Assembly: GCA_050258095.1 (NCBI GenBank)
Contig: JBLMYD010000085.1
Location: 28,854 to 92,853, forward strand
Source of the DNA: VRUE01 sp050258095
Lineage (GTDB): Bacteria > Actinomycetota > Thermoleophilia > Solirubrobacterales > 70-9
Length of the DNA: 64,000 nt
Direction: 5' to 3'
The notes under the pieces are model-generated. The model was not told the origin of the DNA and did no database searches. It saw only the letters and a program-made list of their open reading frames with translations. How positions within the stretch are numbered: the stretch's first letter is position 1; each line of letters opens with the position of its first letter. This document shows, in pieces, positions 26,974 through 35,321 of the stretch. A program made the translations under genes and the position numbers.

Positions 26974-28654
26974 AGGCGGCGGCGAGCAGCTCGCGGGCGT
27001 GGCGGGTGGCGGCCTCGTCGGCGCGCTCGCCGCCGAGCATGCGGCGGATCTCCTCGACGACGGCCTCGCCGTCCAGCCGGCGCACCGTGGCCGTGGCCCG
27101 GTCGCCGCCGAGGTCCTTCTCGAGGGTGAAGTGCGCGTGCGCGAGCGAGGCGACCTGCGGCAGGTGCGTGATGCAGAGAACCTGGCGATCGTCGCCGAGC
27201 GCTTGCAGGCGTTCGCCGACCGTGCGAGCCGTCGTGCCCCCCACCCCGGCGTCGATCTCGTCGAAGACGAGCGTCGGCGCGCCGGCCGTGCCGCCGAGCC
27301 GGGAGAGGGCCAGCATCACGCGCGAGAGCTCGCCGCCCGAGGCAGCGTCGCGCAGTGGCGAGGGCGCAAGCCCCGGGTTCGGCGCCAGGCGCAGCTCGAC
27401 GGTCTCGGCCCCGTTCGGGCCGAATCCCTGCGGGTGCTCCTCGAGGACGACTTCGAGCTTCGCCCCCGGCATCGCCAACTGCTCGAGCTCATCGGCGACC
27501 GCCCGTTCGAACGGGGCAGCAGCCTTGCGCCGCGCCTCGCTGAGCTTCCGGGCGAGCCCGGCACGCCGCTCCTCGGCCGCGGCGAGCGCCGCCTCGGCCG
27601 CGGCGCTCCGCTCCTCGGCCCCCTCCAGGCGGGCGCTCTCGGCCCGGCAGCGCTCGGCATGGGCGAGAACCGACTCGACGCTGCCGCCGTGCTTGCGCTC
27701 CAACCGGTCGATCGCGTCGAGTCGCTCCTCGACCGCCGCCAGCCGGCCCGGATCGGCCTCGAGTCCTTCGACGCAGGAGCGCAGCTCGGCCGAGACCTCG
27801 CCCAGCTCGATCGCCAGCGCATCCAGCCGCGCCGCCAGCGAGTCGACCTCGGCGTCGACTCCGCCGACTCCCTGCAGCAGGCCGCCGGCGCGCGCGAGCA
27901 GCTCTGCCGCGCCGCCACCGTCGTCCTCGGTCCCGGCCGCGGCCGCGTGGGCGCTGCCCACGGCCTCGCGCAGCGCCTCCACGTACCGCAGCCGCTCGCG
28001 CTCGGCGCAGAGGCCGGCCTTCTCCCCGGCGTCCGGCGCGACCTCCTCGATCTCGGCCAGCTCGTAGCGGCAGAGGTCGAGGTCGCGCTCGCGGGAGCCG
28101 TCGCGCTCGCGCAGCTCGGCCAGCTCGGTGGCGAGCGCCGCGCATTCCCGGTGGGCGGCCCGGTGCTCCTCGAGCAGGCCGAGGTGCTTCGCGCCCGCGA
28201 ACCCGTCGAGCACCTTCATCTGCGTCGAGGCGATCGTCAGCTTGCGGTGCTCGTGCTGGCCGTAGAAGGCGAGCAGCCCGGCACCGAGGGCTTTCAGGTC
28301 GGCGGCCGAGGCGGACCGGCCCGCCACGAACGCGCTCGTCCGCCCACTCGCGGAGACCCGCCTGCCGAGCACGATCTCGTCTGCGTCCTGCGACAGCCGC
28401 TCGGCGAGCTCGACCAGCTCCGGCTCCGCCAGCAACCCTTTCGGCAGGTCGAACACCCCCTCGACCCAGGCCTCCTCGGCCCCCGGCCGGACGATCTGCG
28501 GCCGCGCCTTGCCCCCCGTCAGCAGGTCCAGGGAATGCGCCAGGACCGTCTTCCCCGCCCCGGTCTCGCCCGTAATCGCATTAAGCCCTTTGCCGAGGCG
28601 CAACTCCGCTCTCTCGATCAGCAGCAGGTTCTCGATCCGCAGCTCTCTCAGCAC
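26972..28654 (-). CDS. recN: DNA repair protein RecN
   Basis: This 560-aa SMC-like ATPase acts in double-strand-break repair. The Walker A motif GETGAGKT is at residues 29-36, long coiled-coil helices fill about 150-350, and the C-terminal lobe has SGGELSRVMLALS (signature) and the Walker B TLVFDEIDAGVGG. Start is GTG 28654. A roughly 100-nt hairpin lies immediately upstream, separating it from the MFS gene. Confidence 0.97.
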   Translation of the reverse strand: MLRELRIENLLLIERAELRLGKGLNAITGETGAGKTVLAHSLDLLTGGKARPQIVRPGAEEAWVEGVFDLPKGLLAEPELVELAERLSQDADEIVLGRRVSASGRTSAFVAGRSASAADLKALGAGLLAFYGQHEHRKLTIASTQMKVLDGFAGAKHLGLLEEHRAAHRECAALATELAELRERDGSRERDLDLCRYELAEIEEVAPDAGEKAGLCAERERLRYVEALREAVGSAHAAAAGTEDDGGGAAELLARAGGLLQGVGGVDAEVDSLAARLDALAIELGEVSAELRSCVEGLEADPGRLAAVEERLDAIDRLERKHGGSVESVLAHAERCRAESARLEGAEERSAAAEAALAAAEERRAGLARKLSEARRKAAAPFERAVADELEQLAMPGAKLEVVLEEHPQGFGPNGAETVELRLAPNPGLAPSPLRDAASGGELSRVMLALSRLGGTAGAPTLVFDEIDAGVGGTTARTVGERLQALGDDRQVLCITHLPQVASLAHAHFTLEKDLGGDRATATVRRLDGEAVVEEIRRMLGGERADEAATRHARELLAAA

Positions 28655-28674
28655 GACCCCTGTCTAGCAAGTGG

Positions 28675-28773
28675 CGCGGCGGGTCCTGTCGCCGTTTTGG
28701 TGCCACCACCCGCTGCGGGGGCGGCTTTGCCGCCTCCTCGGGGTGGTCCCCCAAAACCGCGCCACCCGCCGCG
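28675..28773. repeat. Roughly 100-nt four-tier hairpin upstream of recN
   Basis: Four nested stems line up: CGCGGCGGGT/ACCCGCCGCG (28675-28684 with 28764-28773), GTTTTGG/CCAAAAC (28694-28700 with 28751-28757), ACCACCC/GGGTGGT (28705-28711 with 28741-28747) and GGCGGC/GCCGCC (28720-28725 with 28729-28734) closed by a TTT loop. It ends 21 bp before the MFS stop, so it could terminate the MFS transcript or shape the recN leader. Confidence 0.8.
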
Positions 28774-28794
28774 AGATGCGGTGTTGGTTGACGC

Positions 28795-30312
28795 TTATGC
28801 CGCTGCGGCCTCGGGCACCGCCTCCGTCGGCTGCACGAAGTCACGTGGGCGAACGAGGAGGAAGCCGAGGGCGCCGGCGACGAGGCAGACGACCCCGCCG
28901 ATCAGGAGGATCTCGTTGAAGCCGCTGACGAAGGCGACCTTGGCGGCGTGGACGACTTCTTCCCGCCGGCCGGGGCCGGCGACGTGGGCGGCGGCGACGG
29001 AGCCGCCCGAGGAGACGATCTCGGCGAGGCCGCGGGGCGCGCTGGGGAGCACTTCGGCGAGCTTCGAGCTGACCTGCGCCTGGAAGACGGCGCCGAGCGA
29101 GGCGATCCCGGTCGCGATGCCGATCTGGCGGAAGCTGGTGTTGATCCCGGAGCCCATCCCCGCCTTTTCGGGCGGCACGACGCCGATCGCCGCCTGCCCG
29201 ATGCCGGGGTTGGCGGTGCCGATGCCGATGCCGGCGACGAGGAATCCGGGCAGCAGGACGCTGACCGGCGAGTCGGCGCTCAGCCCGTGCATCAGCAGCA
29301 GGCCGATGCCGACGAGCGTCAACCCGACGCCGAGCAGGACGCGGATCGGGATGCGGTGCGAGAGCGAGCCGGCGATCGGCGAGGCGACGAAGGAGAGGAA
29401 GGTGAGCGGCAGGAAGCGCAGGCCCGTCTCCAGCGGCGAGAAACCCTGCACGCCCTGCAGGTAGATGGTCAGGTAGAGGAACATCGCGAACATGCCCGCG
29501 GAGAGCCCGAAGGCCACCGCGGAGACGCCGTTGAAGGCGGGCTTGCGGAAGAGCGTCAGGTCGAGCATCGGGTGGGTGCTGCGCGCCTCGATCGCGACGA
29601 AGGCGAGCAGCATGGCGACCGCGCCGGCGAGCGAGGCGACGATCGGCGCGCTGCCCCAGCCGTCCGGGTTGCCGCGGATCAGCCCGAGGATGAGCAGGAA
29701 GAGGCCGAGGGAGAAGGCGACCAGGCCGGGGAGGTCGATCCGCTGCGGGTCCTGGGCGGCGACGTTGGCCAGCCGCAGCTCGGTCAGCGCGATCGCCAGC
29801 GCGCCGATCGGCACGTTGACGAAGAAGATCCATTGCCAGCCGAGGTGCTCGGTGATCAGGCCGCCGACGAGCGGCCCGATCGCGACCGCGCCGCCGATCG
29901 TCGCGCCCCAGACGCCGAACGCGGTCGCCCGGTCCTTGCCGTGGAACTCCTGGCCGATCAGCGCCAGCGACGTCGCGAACATCGCCGCGCCGCCGACGCC
30001 CTGCAGCCCGCGGGCGAGGTTGAGCAGAGTCGGGTCGCCGGCGATGCCGCAGAGGAACGAGGCGAAGGTGAAGACGCCGAAGCCGAGCGAGAAGACGCGG
30101 CGGCGGCCGAGCCGGTCGCCGAGCGACCCGGCGGTGAGCAGGAAGGCCGCCAGGGTCAGCGAGTAGGCGTCGACGACCCACTGCAGGCTGGCGAGGCTGG
30201 CGCCCAGGTCGCGCTGGATGTCGGGCAGGGCGACGTTGACGACCGTGATGTCCAGCAGCAGCATGAACGTCGCGATCGAGATCAGGACCAGCGTCCACCA
30301 CTTGCGCTCCAT
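28795..30312 (-). CDS. MFS drug exporter, DHA2 (EmrB/QacA) type
   Basis: The 505-aa protein has 14 predicted TM segments. It begins with WWTLVLISIATFMLLLD then ITVVNVALPDIQ (TM1 and motif D1 of 14-TM transporters), has SGxGxR-type motif A GDRLGRRRVF, and motif C-like GPLVGGLI. Such proteins expel cationic or lipophilic drugs with the proton gradient. It is inserted between recN and nadK, which adjoin in other actinobacteria; no regulator gene is beside it. Confidence 0.9.
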   Translation of the reverse strand: MERKWWTLVLISIATFMLLLDITVVNVALPDIQRDLGASLASLQWVVDAYSLTLAAFLLTAGSLGDRLGRRRVFSLGFGVFTFASFLCGIAGDPTLLNLARGLQGVGGAAMFATSLALIGQEFHGKDRATAFGVWGATIGGAVAIGPLVGGLITEHLGWQWIFFVNVPIGALAIALTELRLANVAAQDPQRIDLPGLVAFSLGLFLLILGLIRGNPDGWGSAPIVASLAGAVAMLLAFVAIEARSTHPMLDLTLFRKPAFNGVSAVAFGLSAGMFAMFLYLTIYLQGVQGFSPLETGLRFLPLTFLSFVASPIAGSLSHRIPIRVLLGVGLTLVGIGLLLMHGLSADSPVSVLLPGFLVAGIGIGTANPGIGQAAIGVVPPEKAGMGSGINTSFRQIGIATGIASLGAVFQAQVSSKLAEVLPSAPRGLAEIVSSGGSVAAAHVAGPGRREEVVHAAKVAFVSGFNEILLIGGVVCLVAGALGFLLVRPRDFVQPTEAVPEAAAA

Positions 30313-30447
30313 GGGCGGACAACCCTAGAGAACCGGGGTATTCGGTCCCCCTAAGGTCGTCTGACCAAGCAGATCGAGGACGCAGGGAGCGAAGCGTGCT
30401 CTGCACGTGAGCGACCGAGGACGCGGAGATGCGCCGGGCAGGCGGCC

Positions 30448-31296
30448 TTAGACGGCGAGGTGGCCGAACTTCTCGCGTATGCGGTGGTAGAAGCTCGTTC
30501 CCGGCAGCTGGGCGAGGCAGCCGACACCGTCGGCGAAGCGGACGTCGAGCGTCGCCCCCGGTGCCAGGGTGCCGAGCTGGGCGCCGTCGATCGCCACGTC
30601 GACCGGCTCCCTGCCCGCAGCGTTGCCGACGCTCAGCACGTCGCCCGGAGCGACGACGAGCGCTCGCGCGGTGAGCGAGTGCGGCGAGATGTAGCTGACC
30701 ACGTAGCCCTTCACGCCCCAGGCGAGGATCGGCCCCTGGTTGGCGAGGTTGTAGCCGGTCGAGCCGACCGGCGTGGCGGCGACGAGCCCGTCGCAGCGCA
30801 CGTTGCCGACCTCCTCGCCGGCGATCCGGTAGGTCAGCTCGGCCACCCGGTCGCGCGGCCGGCGGCTGAAGCTGACGTCGTTGAGCGCGAAGCGTCGAGC
30901 GCCGTCGACCTCGACCGAGAGCGCCGGCAGGGCGATCATCTCGGTCTCGCCGGCGAAGGCGCGGCGAATTCCCTGCTCGGCGGCGTCGCGCTCGACCGCC
31001 GCCAGGAAGCCGACGGTGCCGAAGTTGACGCCGAAGACCGGGACCTTCGTCCCCGCGAACTGGCGCAGGGCGTAGAGGATCGAGCCGTCGCCGCCGAGGA
31101 CGAGGCAGAGGTCCGGCTCGGCGGGCAGCGTCTCCACCCGCTCGACGCCGGTCGCGCCGTGGTCGTGCTTGGCCAGCTCCTCGGGCGTGGCGACCAGGCG
31201 CCAGCCGCATTCCGCGGCGAGCGCGCCGGCGGCGCCGACGGCCTCCGTCGTCGCCGGCGGATGCGAGTGCGTGATGAGGACCGCCGTCTTGCTCAT
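30448..31296 (-). CDS. nadK: NAD kinase
   Basis: The 282-aa enzyme phosphorylates NAD to NADP. It has the catalytic GGDGS motif (LVLGGDGSILYAL), NFGTVGFL, the NE/D region LNDVSFSRRP and TPVGSTGYNLANQGP. Start ATG 31294-31296 overlaps the tlyA stop (ATGA). The tlyA-nadK-recN order is a conserved actinobacterial string, here with an MFS gene inserted before recN. Confidence 0.96.
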   Translation of the reverse strand: MSKTAVLITHSHPPATTEAVGAAGALAAECGWRLVATPEELAKHDHGATGVERVETLPAEPDLCLVLGGDGSILYALRQFAGTKVPVFGVNFGTVGFLAAVERDAAEQGIRRAFAGETEMIALPALSVEVDGARRFALNDVSFSRRPRDRVAELTYRIAGEEVGNVRCDGLVAATPVGSTGYNLANQGPILAWGVKGYVVSYISPHSLTARALVVAPGDVLSVGNAAGREPVDVAIDGAQLGTLAPGATLDVRFADGVGCLAQLPGTSFYHRIREKFGHLAV

Positions 31297-32078
31297 CCCG
31301 GCTCGACCTCGGCGATCGCCGTCTCCAGGTCGTCCGGCCCGGGACCGGAGCGGGCGCACCAGACGAAGGTCTCGAGGTTGCCCTTCGGCCCGGGCAGGTC
31401 CGAGCGCGCGAAACCCCGCACGACCAGGCCGATTCCCTGCGCGTGGCGGGCGACCGCGAGGATCGCCTCGCGCCGATCGACGGCGTCCCGCACGACGCCC
31501 TTGCCGACGCGCTCGCGGCCCAGCTCGAACTGGGGCTTGACCATCGCCAGGATCTGGCCGTCGTCGGCCAGGCAGGCGGCGACCGCCGGCAGGATCTTGG
31601 TCAGCGAGATGAAGGAGACGTCGACGACCGCGAGCCGGGGCGTGAAGGGCAGGTCGGCCGGCGCCAGCTCACGGGCGTTCAGCCGCTCGATCGCGGTCAC
31701 GCGCGGGTCGTCGCGCAGCCTCGCGTCGAGCTGGCCGTAGGCGACGTCGACGGCGGCGACCCGCGCCGCGCCGCGCTGCAGCAGGCAGTCGGTGAAGCCG
31801 CCGGTCGAGGCGCCGACGTCGAGGCAGTCGAGCCCCGTCACGTCGATCGCCAGCGTCGCGAGCGCGTTCTCCAGCTTGATGCCGCCGCGCGAGACGTATC
31901 GCGGCCCCTCGGCCACGATCAGCTCGGCGCCGGGCTCGACCAGCTGACTCGGCCGCAGCGCGATCGGGCCGTCCAGGCCGATGCGAACCGCGCCCGCGCG
32001 CACGGCCGTGGCGGCCGACGTGCGCGACGGGAACATCCCGCGCTCGGCCAGCGCCGCGTCTATCCGCGTCCTCTTCAC
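31293..32078 (-). CDS. tlyA: TlyA family rRNA (cytidine-2'-O)-methyltransferase
   Basis: The 261-aa protein has an N-terminal S4 RNA-binding domain (TRIDAALAERGMFPSRTSAA) and a FtsJ-like SAM domain with CLDVGASTGGFTDCLL and KPQFELGR. TlyA methylates 16S and/or 23S rRNA and sets capreomycin sensitivity in mycobacteria. Start GTG 32078. It is the last conserved gene before the 32-36 kb island. Confidence 0.95.
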   Translation of the reverse strand: MKRTRIDAALAERGMFPSRTSAATAVRAGAVRIGLDGPIALRPSQLVEPGAELIVAEGPRYVSRGGIKLENALATLAIDVTGLDCLDVGASTGGFTDCLLQRGAARVAAVDVAYGQLDARLRDDPRVTAIERLNARELAPADLPFTPRLAVVDVSFISLTKILPAVAACLADDGQILAMVKPQFELGRERVGKGVVRDAVDRREAILAVARHAQGIGLVVRGFARSDLPGPKGNLETFVWCARSGPGPDDLETAIAEVEPG

Positions 32079-32297
32079 CGCCGCGAACGGTAGCGCCGAA
32101 GGTCGAACAAACGTGCAAAATGCGGCTCGATACCGATTTTTAACCAGCGTTTCAGTTGGCCTGATTGCATAAGACGTGATACGGGTAAAGGCCTAGAAGG
32201 TGCTTCAGGGCAGGAGCACGAGTAGGGCGTCTGTGAGCCCACTCACATAAAAAGCGCACATATGTTCGTATCATGATGTCTCAAGGAAGCAGAGAGG

Positions 32298-32432
32298 ATG
32301 ACCGATAAGGAGATCGAACAAGACTTCATGGCCGGGTCCCGCGCCGCCCATATGGCGCTCATCGCCTCCCACGATCGAGCGTTCGCGACGCATCAAAGGG
32401 CCCACCAACCTCCCATCGATCCACATATATAG
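32298..32432 (+). CDS. Small ORF, 44 aa
   Basis: ATG 32298-32300 is preceded by AGAGAGG and opens MTDKEIEQDFMAGSRAAHMA; the ORF ends at TAG 32430-32432 directly before a repeat and terminator. The peptide is soluble, rich in Ala and His, with no known family. A hairpin (TGTGAG/CTCACA followed by TAAAA) lies 50-70 bp upstream. It may be a real short gene or chance; the nearby terminator favours a short transcript. Confidence 0.4.
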   Translation: MTDKEIEQDFMAGSRAAHMALIASHDRAFATHQRAHQPPIDPHI

Positions 32433-32442
32433 AGATACATAT

Positions 32443-32469
32443 CTCTCCTCCCTGTAGTAACCCCAGAAA
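32443..32469 (+). repeat. 27-bp direct repeat, copy A
   Basis: CTCTCCTCCCTGTAGTAACC followed by CCAGAAA is identical at 35234-35260 (copy B), and 23 of its first 24 bases recur at 35953-35976 (copy C). Copies A and C also share GATCCACA and TAGAGAT just upstream. In A and B the repeat runs straight into a terminator hairpin. Confidence 0.85.
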
Positions 32470-32499
32470 CGCCTCGGCTCCCCGGCCGAGGCGTTTTCT
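32467..32499 (+). terminator. Rho-independent terminator after repeat A
   Basis: A perfect 12-bp stem AAACGCCTCGGC (32467-32478) / GCCGAGGCGTTT (32485-32496), 6-nt loop, then TTTTCTGTT. Its stem is A/T-rich at the base on both sides, so it could work in either direction. Confidence 0.85.
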
Positions 32500-32681
32500 G
32501 TTGGAGCGGCCCTAGCAAGCCGAATGCGGGCGCAGGCCGGACCGCCCCAGCGTCCCCCTGGCCGCCGCGAGAACAGTCAATGCGCCAGTAAATGCGCCAG
32601 TCCCGCGCCGATTCCGCGACGCGGCCACGAGAGGTGTCCAAAACGGCGGACCGCCGGAAATCTCGGCGGTAGAGTCCGAGC

Positions 32682-32906
32682 ATGACCACGACGCCACCGA
32701 ATACCGTCGAACTGGACCCTGCGCTGATGGCGCGCATCCGCAAAGCTGCCACCGAGCGCGGCGTAGCCGTACCGCAGTTGGTCAGCACGGCAATCGAGCA
32801 CGAGATCGGCGACGAAGCTCCACAGCCCCCGTTCTCGCTGATCGGCGCGTTCAGGGCCGGGCGCAGCGACCTGGGAGTTAAAGCCAAACAGCGTGGGCGA
32901 AGCTAG
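32682..32906 (+). CDS. RHH-type antitoxin-like protein
   Basis: The 74-aa protein contains VELDPALMARIRKAATERGV then AVPQLVSTAIEHEI, the strand-helix-helix pattern of ribbon-helix-helix/VapB-like DNA-binding antitoxins, and a tail with LIGAFRAGRSDLG resembling toxin-wrapping segments. ATG 32682 opens TTTPPNT. No toxin gene follows on the same strand; the next gene is an opposite-strand hicB. It may be an orphan antitoxin left from a degraded module. Confidence 0.55.
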   Translation: MTTTPPNTVELDPALMARIRKAATERGVAVPQLVSTAIEHEIGDEAPQPPFSLIGAFRAGRSDLGVKAKQRGRS

Positions 32907-32914
32907 GACAAGAG

Positions 32915-33112
32915 CTACGCGGCTACGTGCTCGCCCGCGGGTACGTAGTGCTCCAACTCGGCATCCTGGCCCAGGGCAAAGGGGACGCCCTCCTCAACGA
33001 GCTTGACCAGCTCCGCGTAGGTGTCGCCAGCGGCAGACCAGCCCTCGACATCGGGTGACTCGGCCCACCAGCCGTCAGCCTCGTGGTGATAGATGACGCG
33101 CACGGTCTCCAT
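32915..33112 (-). CDS. hicB: HicB-like antitoxin
   Basis: The 65-aa protein METVRVIYHHEADGWWAESP then DVEGWSAAGDTYAELVKLVE is a HicB-type partial RNase-H-like fold. It follows the frameshifted hicA by 12 bp on the same strand (hicA-hicB order). Because its partner toxin is broken, it may now serve only as a decoy or remain by drift. Confidence 0.8.
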   Translation of the reverse strand: METVRVIYHHEADGWWAESPDVEGWSAAGDTYAELVKLVEEGVPFALGQDAELEHYVPAGEHVAA

Positions 33113-33124
33113 TAGTCCTCCACG

Positions 33125-33338
33125 TCAGAGTAGCTTCCGGGCCTCATCCTCGGCAAGCCCAACGTCCTTGACGAGGATCTTGCGCACAAGCCCGGCCGGA
33201 ACCGTCGCCTTGTCGTGAAACGCAAGCGTGAGGCGGCCTTCCCGACGCCTCCATCCGGCGATGCGAGCCAGCCTGCCGCACCACGCGATAGCCAAGCGGC
33301 TTGCGTTCCAGAACCGCCAGCAAACGCCTGGCCTTCAT
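33125..33338 (-). pseudogene. hicA: HicA toxin with frameshift
   Basis: From ATG 33338 the frame reads KARRLLAVLERKPLGYRVVR then QAGSHRRMEASGRP, a HicA N-terminus with the catalytic GSHRR histidine. At about 33236-33246 the coding continues one frame over as RLTLAFHDKATVPAGLVRKI then LVKDVGLAEDEARKLL, ending TGA 33125-33127, the normal HicA C-terminus. One extra base or two missing bases explains it. As written the toxin cannot be made in full. Confidence 0.8.
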
Positions 33339-33390
33339 CGAGCGGAACTTGCTCAAGATGTAGTTCCCCTGCCGTTAGGATTCGATCAGC

Positions 33391-33705
33391 GTGTCGCAGA
33401 CAAAACCATTCGAGCCGGACGCCAAGGCCACCAACGTAACGATCGGGGACATCATCTTCGATCGCATCGAGTACGACGTCGATGCCGACGTGCTCTATCT
33501 GCACGTCCGCGATCCCTCGCGCGCGGTCGACTACGACGAGATGCCGGAGGGCCACGCGGTCCGCTTCGACAACAGCGGCGAGTTGGTCGGGCTGACGCTG
33601 GTCCGACCCAAGCGGCTGCTGGAGCGGGAGGGCGAACTGCGAATCACCGTCACAGCACCAAGCGTCGTGCCTGCCGCCGAGCTAACGCCCGCACTGAGCG
33701 CGTAA
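33391..33705 (+). CDS. DUF2283 family protein
   Basis: The 104-aa protein has the DUF2283 pattern: IEYDVDADVLYLHVRDPSRA, an acidic turn, HAVRFDNSGELVGLTLVRPK. Members are small beta-rich proteins often found near toxin-antitoxin genes; role unknown. Start GTG 33391. It is divergent from the broken hicA-hicB pair with about 50 bp between the starts, so the two may share a promoter region. Confidence 0.75.
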   Translation: MSQTKPFEPDAKATNVTIGDIIFDRIEYDVDADVLYLHVRDPSRAVDYDEMPEGHAVRFDNSGELVGLTLVRPKRLLEREGELRITVTAPSVVPAAELTPALSA

Positions 33706-33761
33706 AAAAGAGCGCAGCTTCAAGGGTTCGATGCGCCGTGAACCCGGATCATTGCGAATTG

Positions 33762-35009
33762 TCATCGACTCCAACGCCGGGGCCAACGATTCAGGTTCTC
33801 GAACTCCCGCACGAACGCGGAATGCAGACCACTCACGTCGGATTCGGCCTCTGCCTTGCGCAGCCCTTCGAGCAAATAGAGGCTGAAGCTAAAGCTTGAA
33901 AAGGGAAATACGCGCCGAAGGGCCGCGTCGATCTCGCTCTCCCCACGGCTCCCGAGCCGGTCTACAGTCGCCGCGATAAAACGCTCTTGGAGGGAGGTCG
34001 GCGACCTAGGGTTTTCGTCGTTCAGTGCAGCAGCCAGAAATTCGACAGCAGCAGCCGCACTGACCGCATCGCCCTCTTTCAAGGTCGCGAGTTGTTCTCG
34101 CGCAATACGCTCGCCATCAGCTTTCTTCACGGTGGCCGCTATCTCCCCTGCACGGGCCGCTGACATTGGCGAATCTCCCCCCTCGTTTTCGTCGGTGGCG
34201 TTGATCACGCCGAGGACCTTGGCGTATGCGAAGGGATCAAGCCTGTCGGTGACGCCGGGCCGCAAGAGATTCAAGCCCGAGTTCGTCGTCGGAGCTTTCA
34301 TCAGCAAGCGGCTGGTGGCATGCGCTGCGATCCGAAACACCTCAGGATCAAACGAGCGCTCAAGGGCGAGCGTGTAGCCGGCGACCAACGCACTCGCAAC
34401 GCGAGCGTCCTCCTGCTTTTCGCCAAGCCTGGCCGCAATCGCTTCCACGAGTGGGCCGAATTGACTGCGCCCCGCTCGGGCGATTGCGGCCGCAATGGCC
34501 TGATCATCGAGCGGTACATCCGGCTCACAAAGGAGGTCAACCGCTTCCTGAACGTTCGCCCGCGTACCGGCGGCTTCAACGTGGCCAGCAACAAGGCTCA
34601 TGACCGTGAGGACATGGATTGCGTCATCGCGATCCCCCGAAAAGGGGTGCGCAGAGCCATGAGCAATGGGGTTGCGAGCATAGGCGACCAACCCGCGTAG
34701 AAGGTGTCGAATCCCTTCGTGCTGACTCTGCTGCGACAGGGTCTGGTTTGGGGTCAAATTGAGTCGCGCAGAACGAGCGGGACCAATTTCCTCAATGAGT
34801 CTCATGCCGTCCTCGTGGCTATCAAGCCGCACCCTCAGCAAGTCGCGAAGGGCATTCCATGCCGCGCTTACCGCGCCGTCCTCGTCCCCGGAGTCGAGCA
34901 ACCGCCGACTAGCGCCATGCACAAGAGGATGGAGCTGTTCCAAAGGAAGGCACTCATCCTCGCTCCACACGGGTGGCACATCAGGGTATTCGTCCCACGG
35001 TTCGCTCAC
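33762..35009 (-). CDS. TIGR02391-type (Ymh-like) protein
   Basis: The 415-aa protein has an N-terminal domain (about residues 20-140) with LHPLVHGASRRLLDSGDEDG, AWNALRDLLRVRL and LLRGLVAYARNPIAHG, the TIGR02391 helical pattern ending in an RNPxAH-like motif. The remaining 270 residues are mostly helical, without a known fold or membrane segment. TIGR02391 proteins occur in accessory regions and next to restriction or abortive-infection genes; a defence role here is inference. Start GTG 35009. Codon use is less GC-rich than neighbouring housekeeping genes, consistent with transfer. Confidence 0.7.
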   Translation of the reverse strand: MSEPWDEYPDVPPVWSEDECLPLEQLHPLVHGASRRLLDSGDEDGAVSAAWNALRDLLRVRLDSHEDGMRLIEEIGPARSARLNLTPNQTLSQQSQHEGIRHLLRGLVAYARNPIAHGSAHPFSGDRDDAIHVLTVMSLVAGHVEAAGTRANVQEAVDLLCEPDVPLDDQAIAAAIARAGRSQFGPLVEAIAARLGEKQEDARVASALVAGYTLALERSFDPEVFRIAAHATSRLLMKAPTTNSGLNLLRPGVTDRLDPFAYAKVLGVINATDENEGGDSPMSAARAGEIAATVKKADGERIAREQLATLKEGDAVSAAAAVEFLAAALNDENPRSPTSLQERFIAATVDRLGSRGESEIDAALRRVFPFSSFSFSLYLLEGLRKAEAESDVSGLHSAFVREFENLNRWPRRWSR

Positions 35010-35233
35010 GGGCGGAGCATATGTCCGGCCCCAAACACCAACGCTGGAGAACGCTTCGGCGCTCCGGGCGTTTTACGGCAGACCAGGCATGAGCCGGGCA
35101 GACACTGAGATCTCGGTGCCACAGTGGTGCCACAGTCAGGCATCAATTCGGCCGGTTACAACCGGATTCAGCAGCCGGAGTCGATTTGGCTCTATAGACC
35201 GGATTCCGCCCTGCGATGCGGTGACTCGTCGGC

Positions 35234-35260
35234 CTCTCCTCCCTGTAGTAACCCCAGAAA
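35234..35260 (+). repeat. 27-bp direct repeat, copy B
   Basis: Identical to copy A at 32443-32469, 2.79 kb away in the same orientation, and again leading into a terminator hairpin. Confidence 0.85.
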
Positions 35261-35294
35261 ACGCCCCGGCTCCCTCCCCGCCGGGGCGTTTTCT
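35256..35294 (+). terminator. Rho-independent terminator after repeat B
   Basis: A perfect 15-bp stem AGAAAACGCCCCGGC (35256-35270) / GCCGGGGCGTTTTCT (35280-35294) with 9-nt loop, followed by GTTGG. The stem differs from terminator A at paired positions (T-A versus C-G), so pairing is conserved while sequence drifts. Confidence 0.85.
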
Positions 35295-35321
35295 GTTGGG
35301 CGCATACGCGATAGTGCCCGC

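Noticed and set aside
30313..30447. Direct repeats around CGAGGACGC and a short GGGG/CCCC hairpin in the gap between nadK and the MFS gene
   Set aside because: Short, low complexity and only two imperfect copies; no operator or promoter could be defended.
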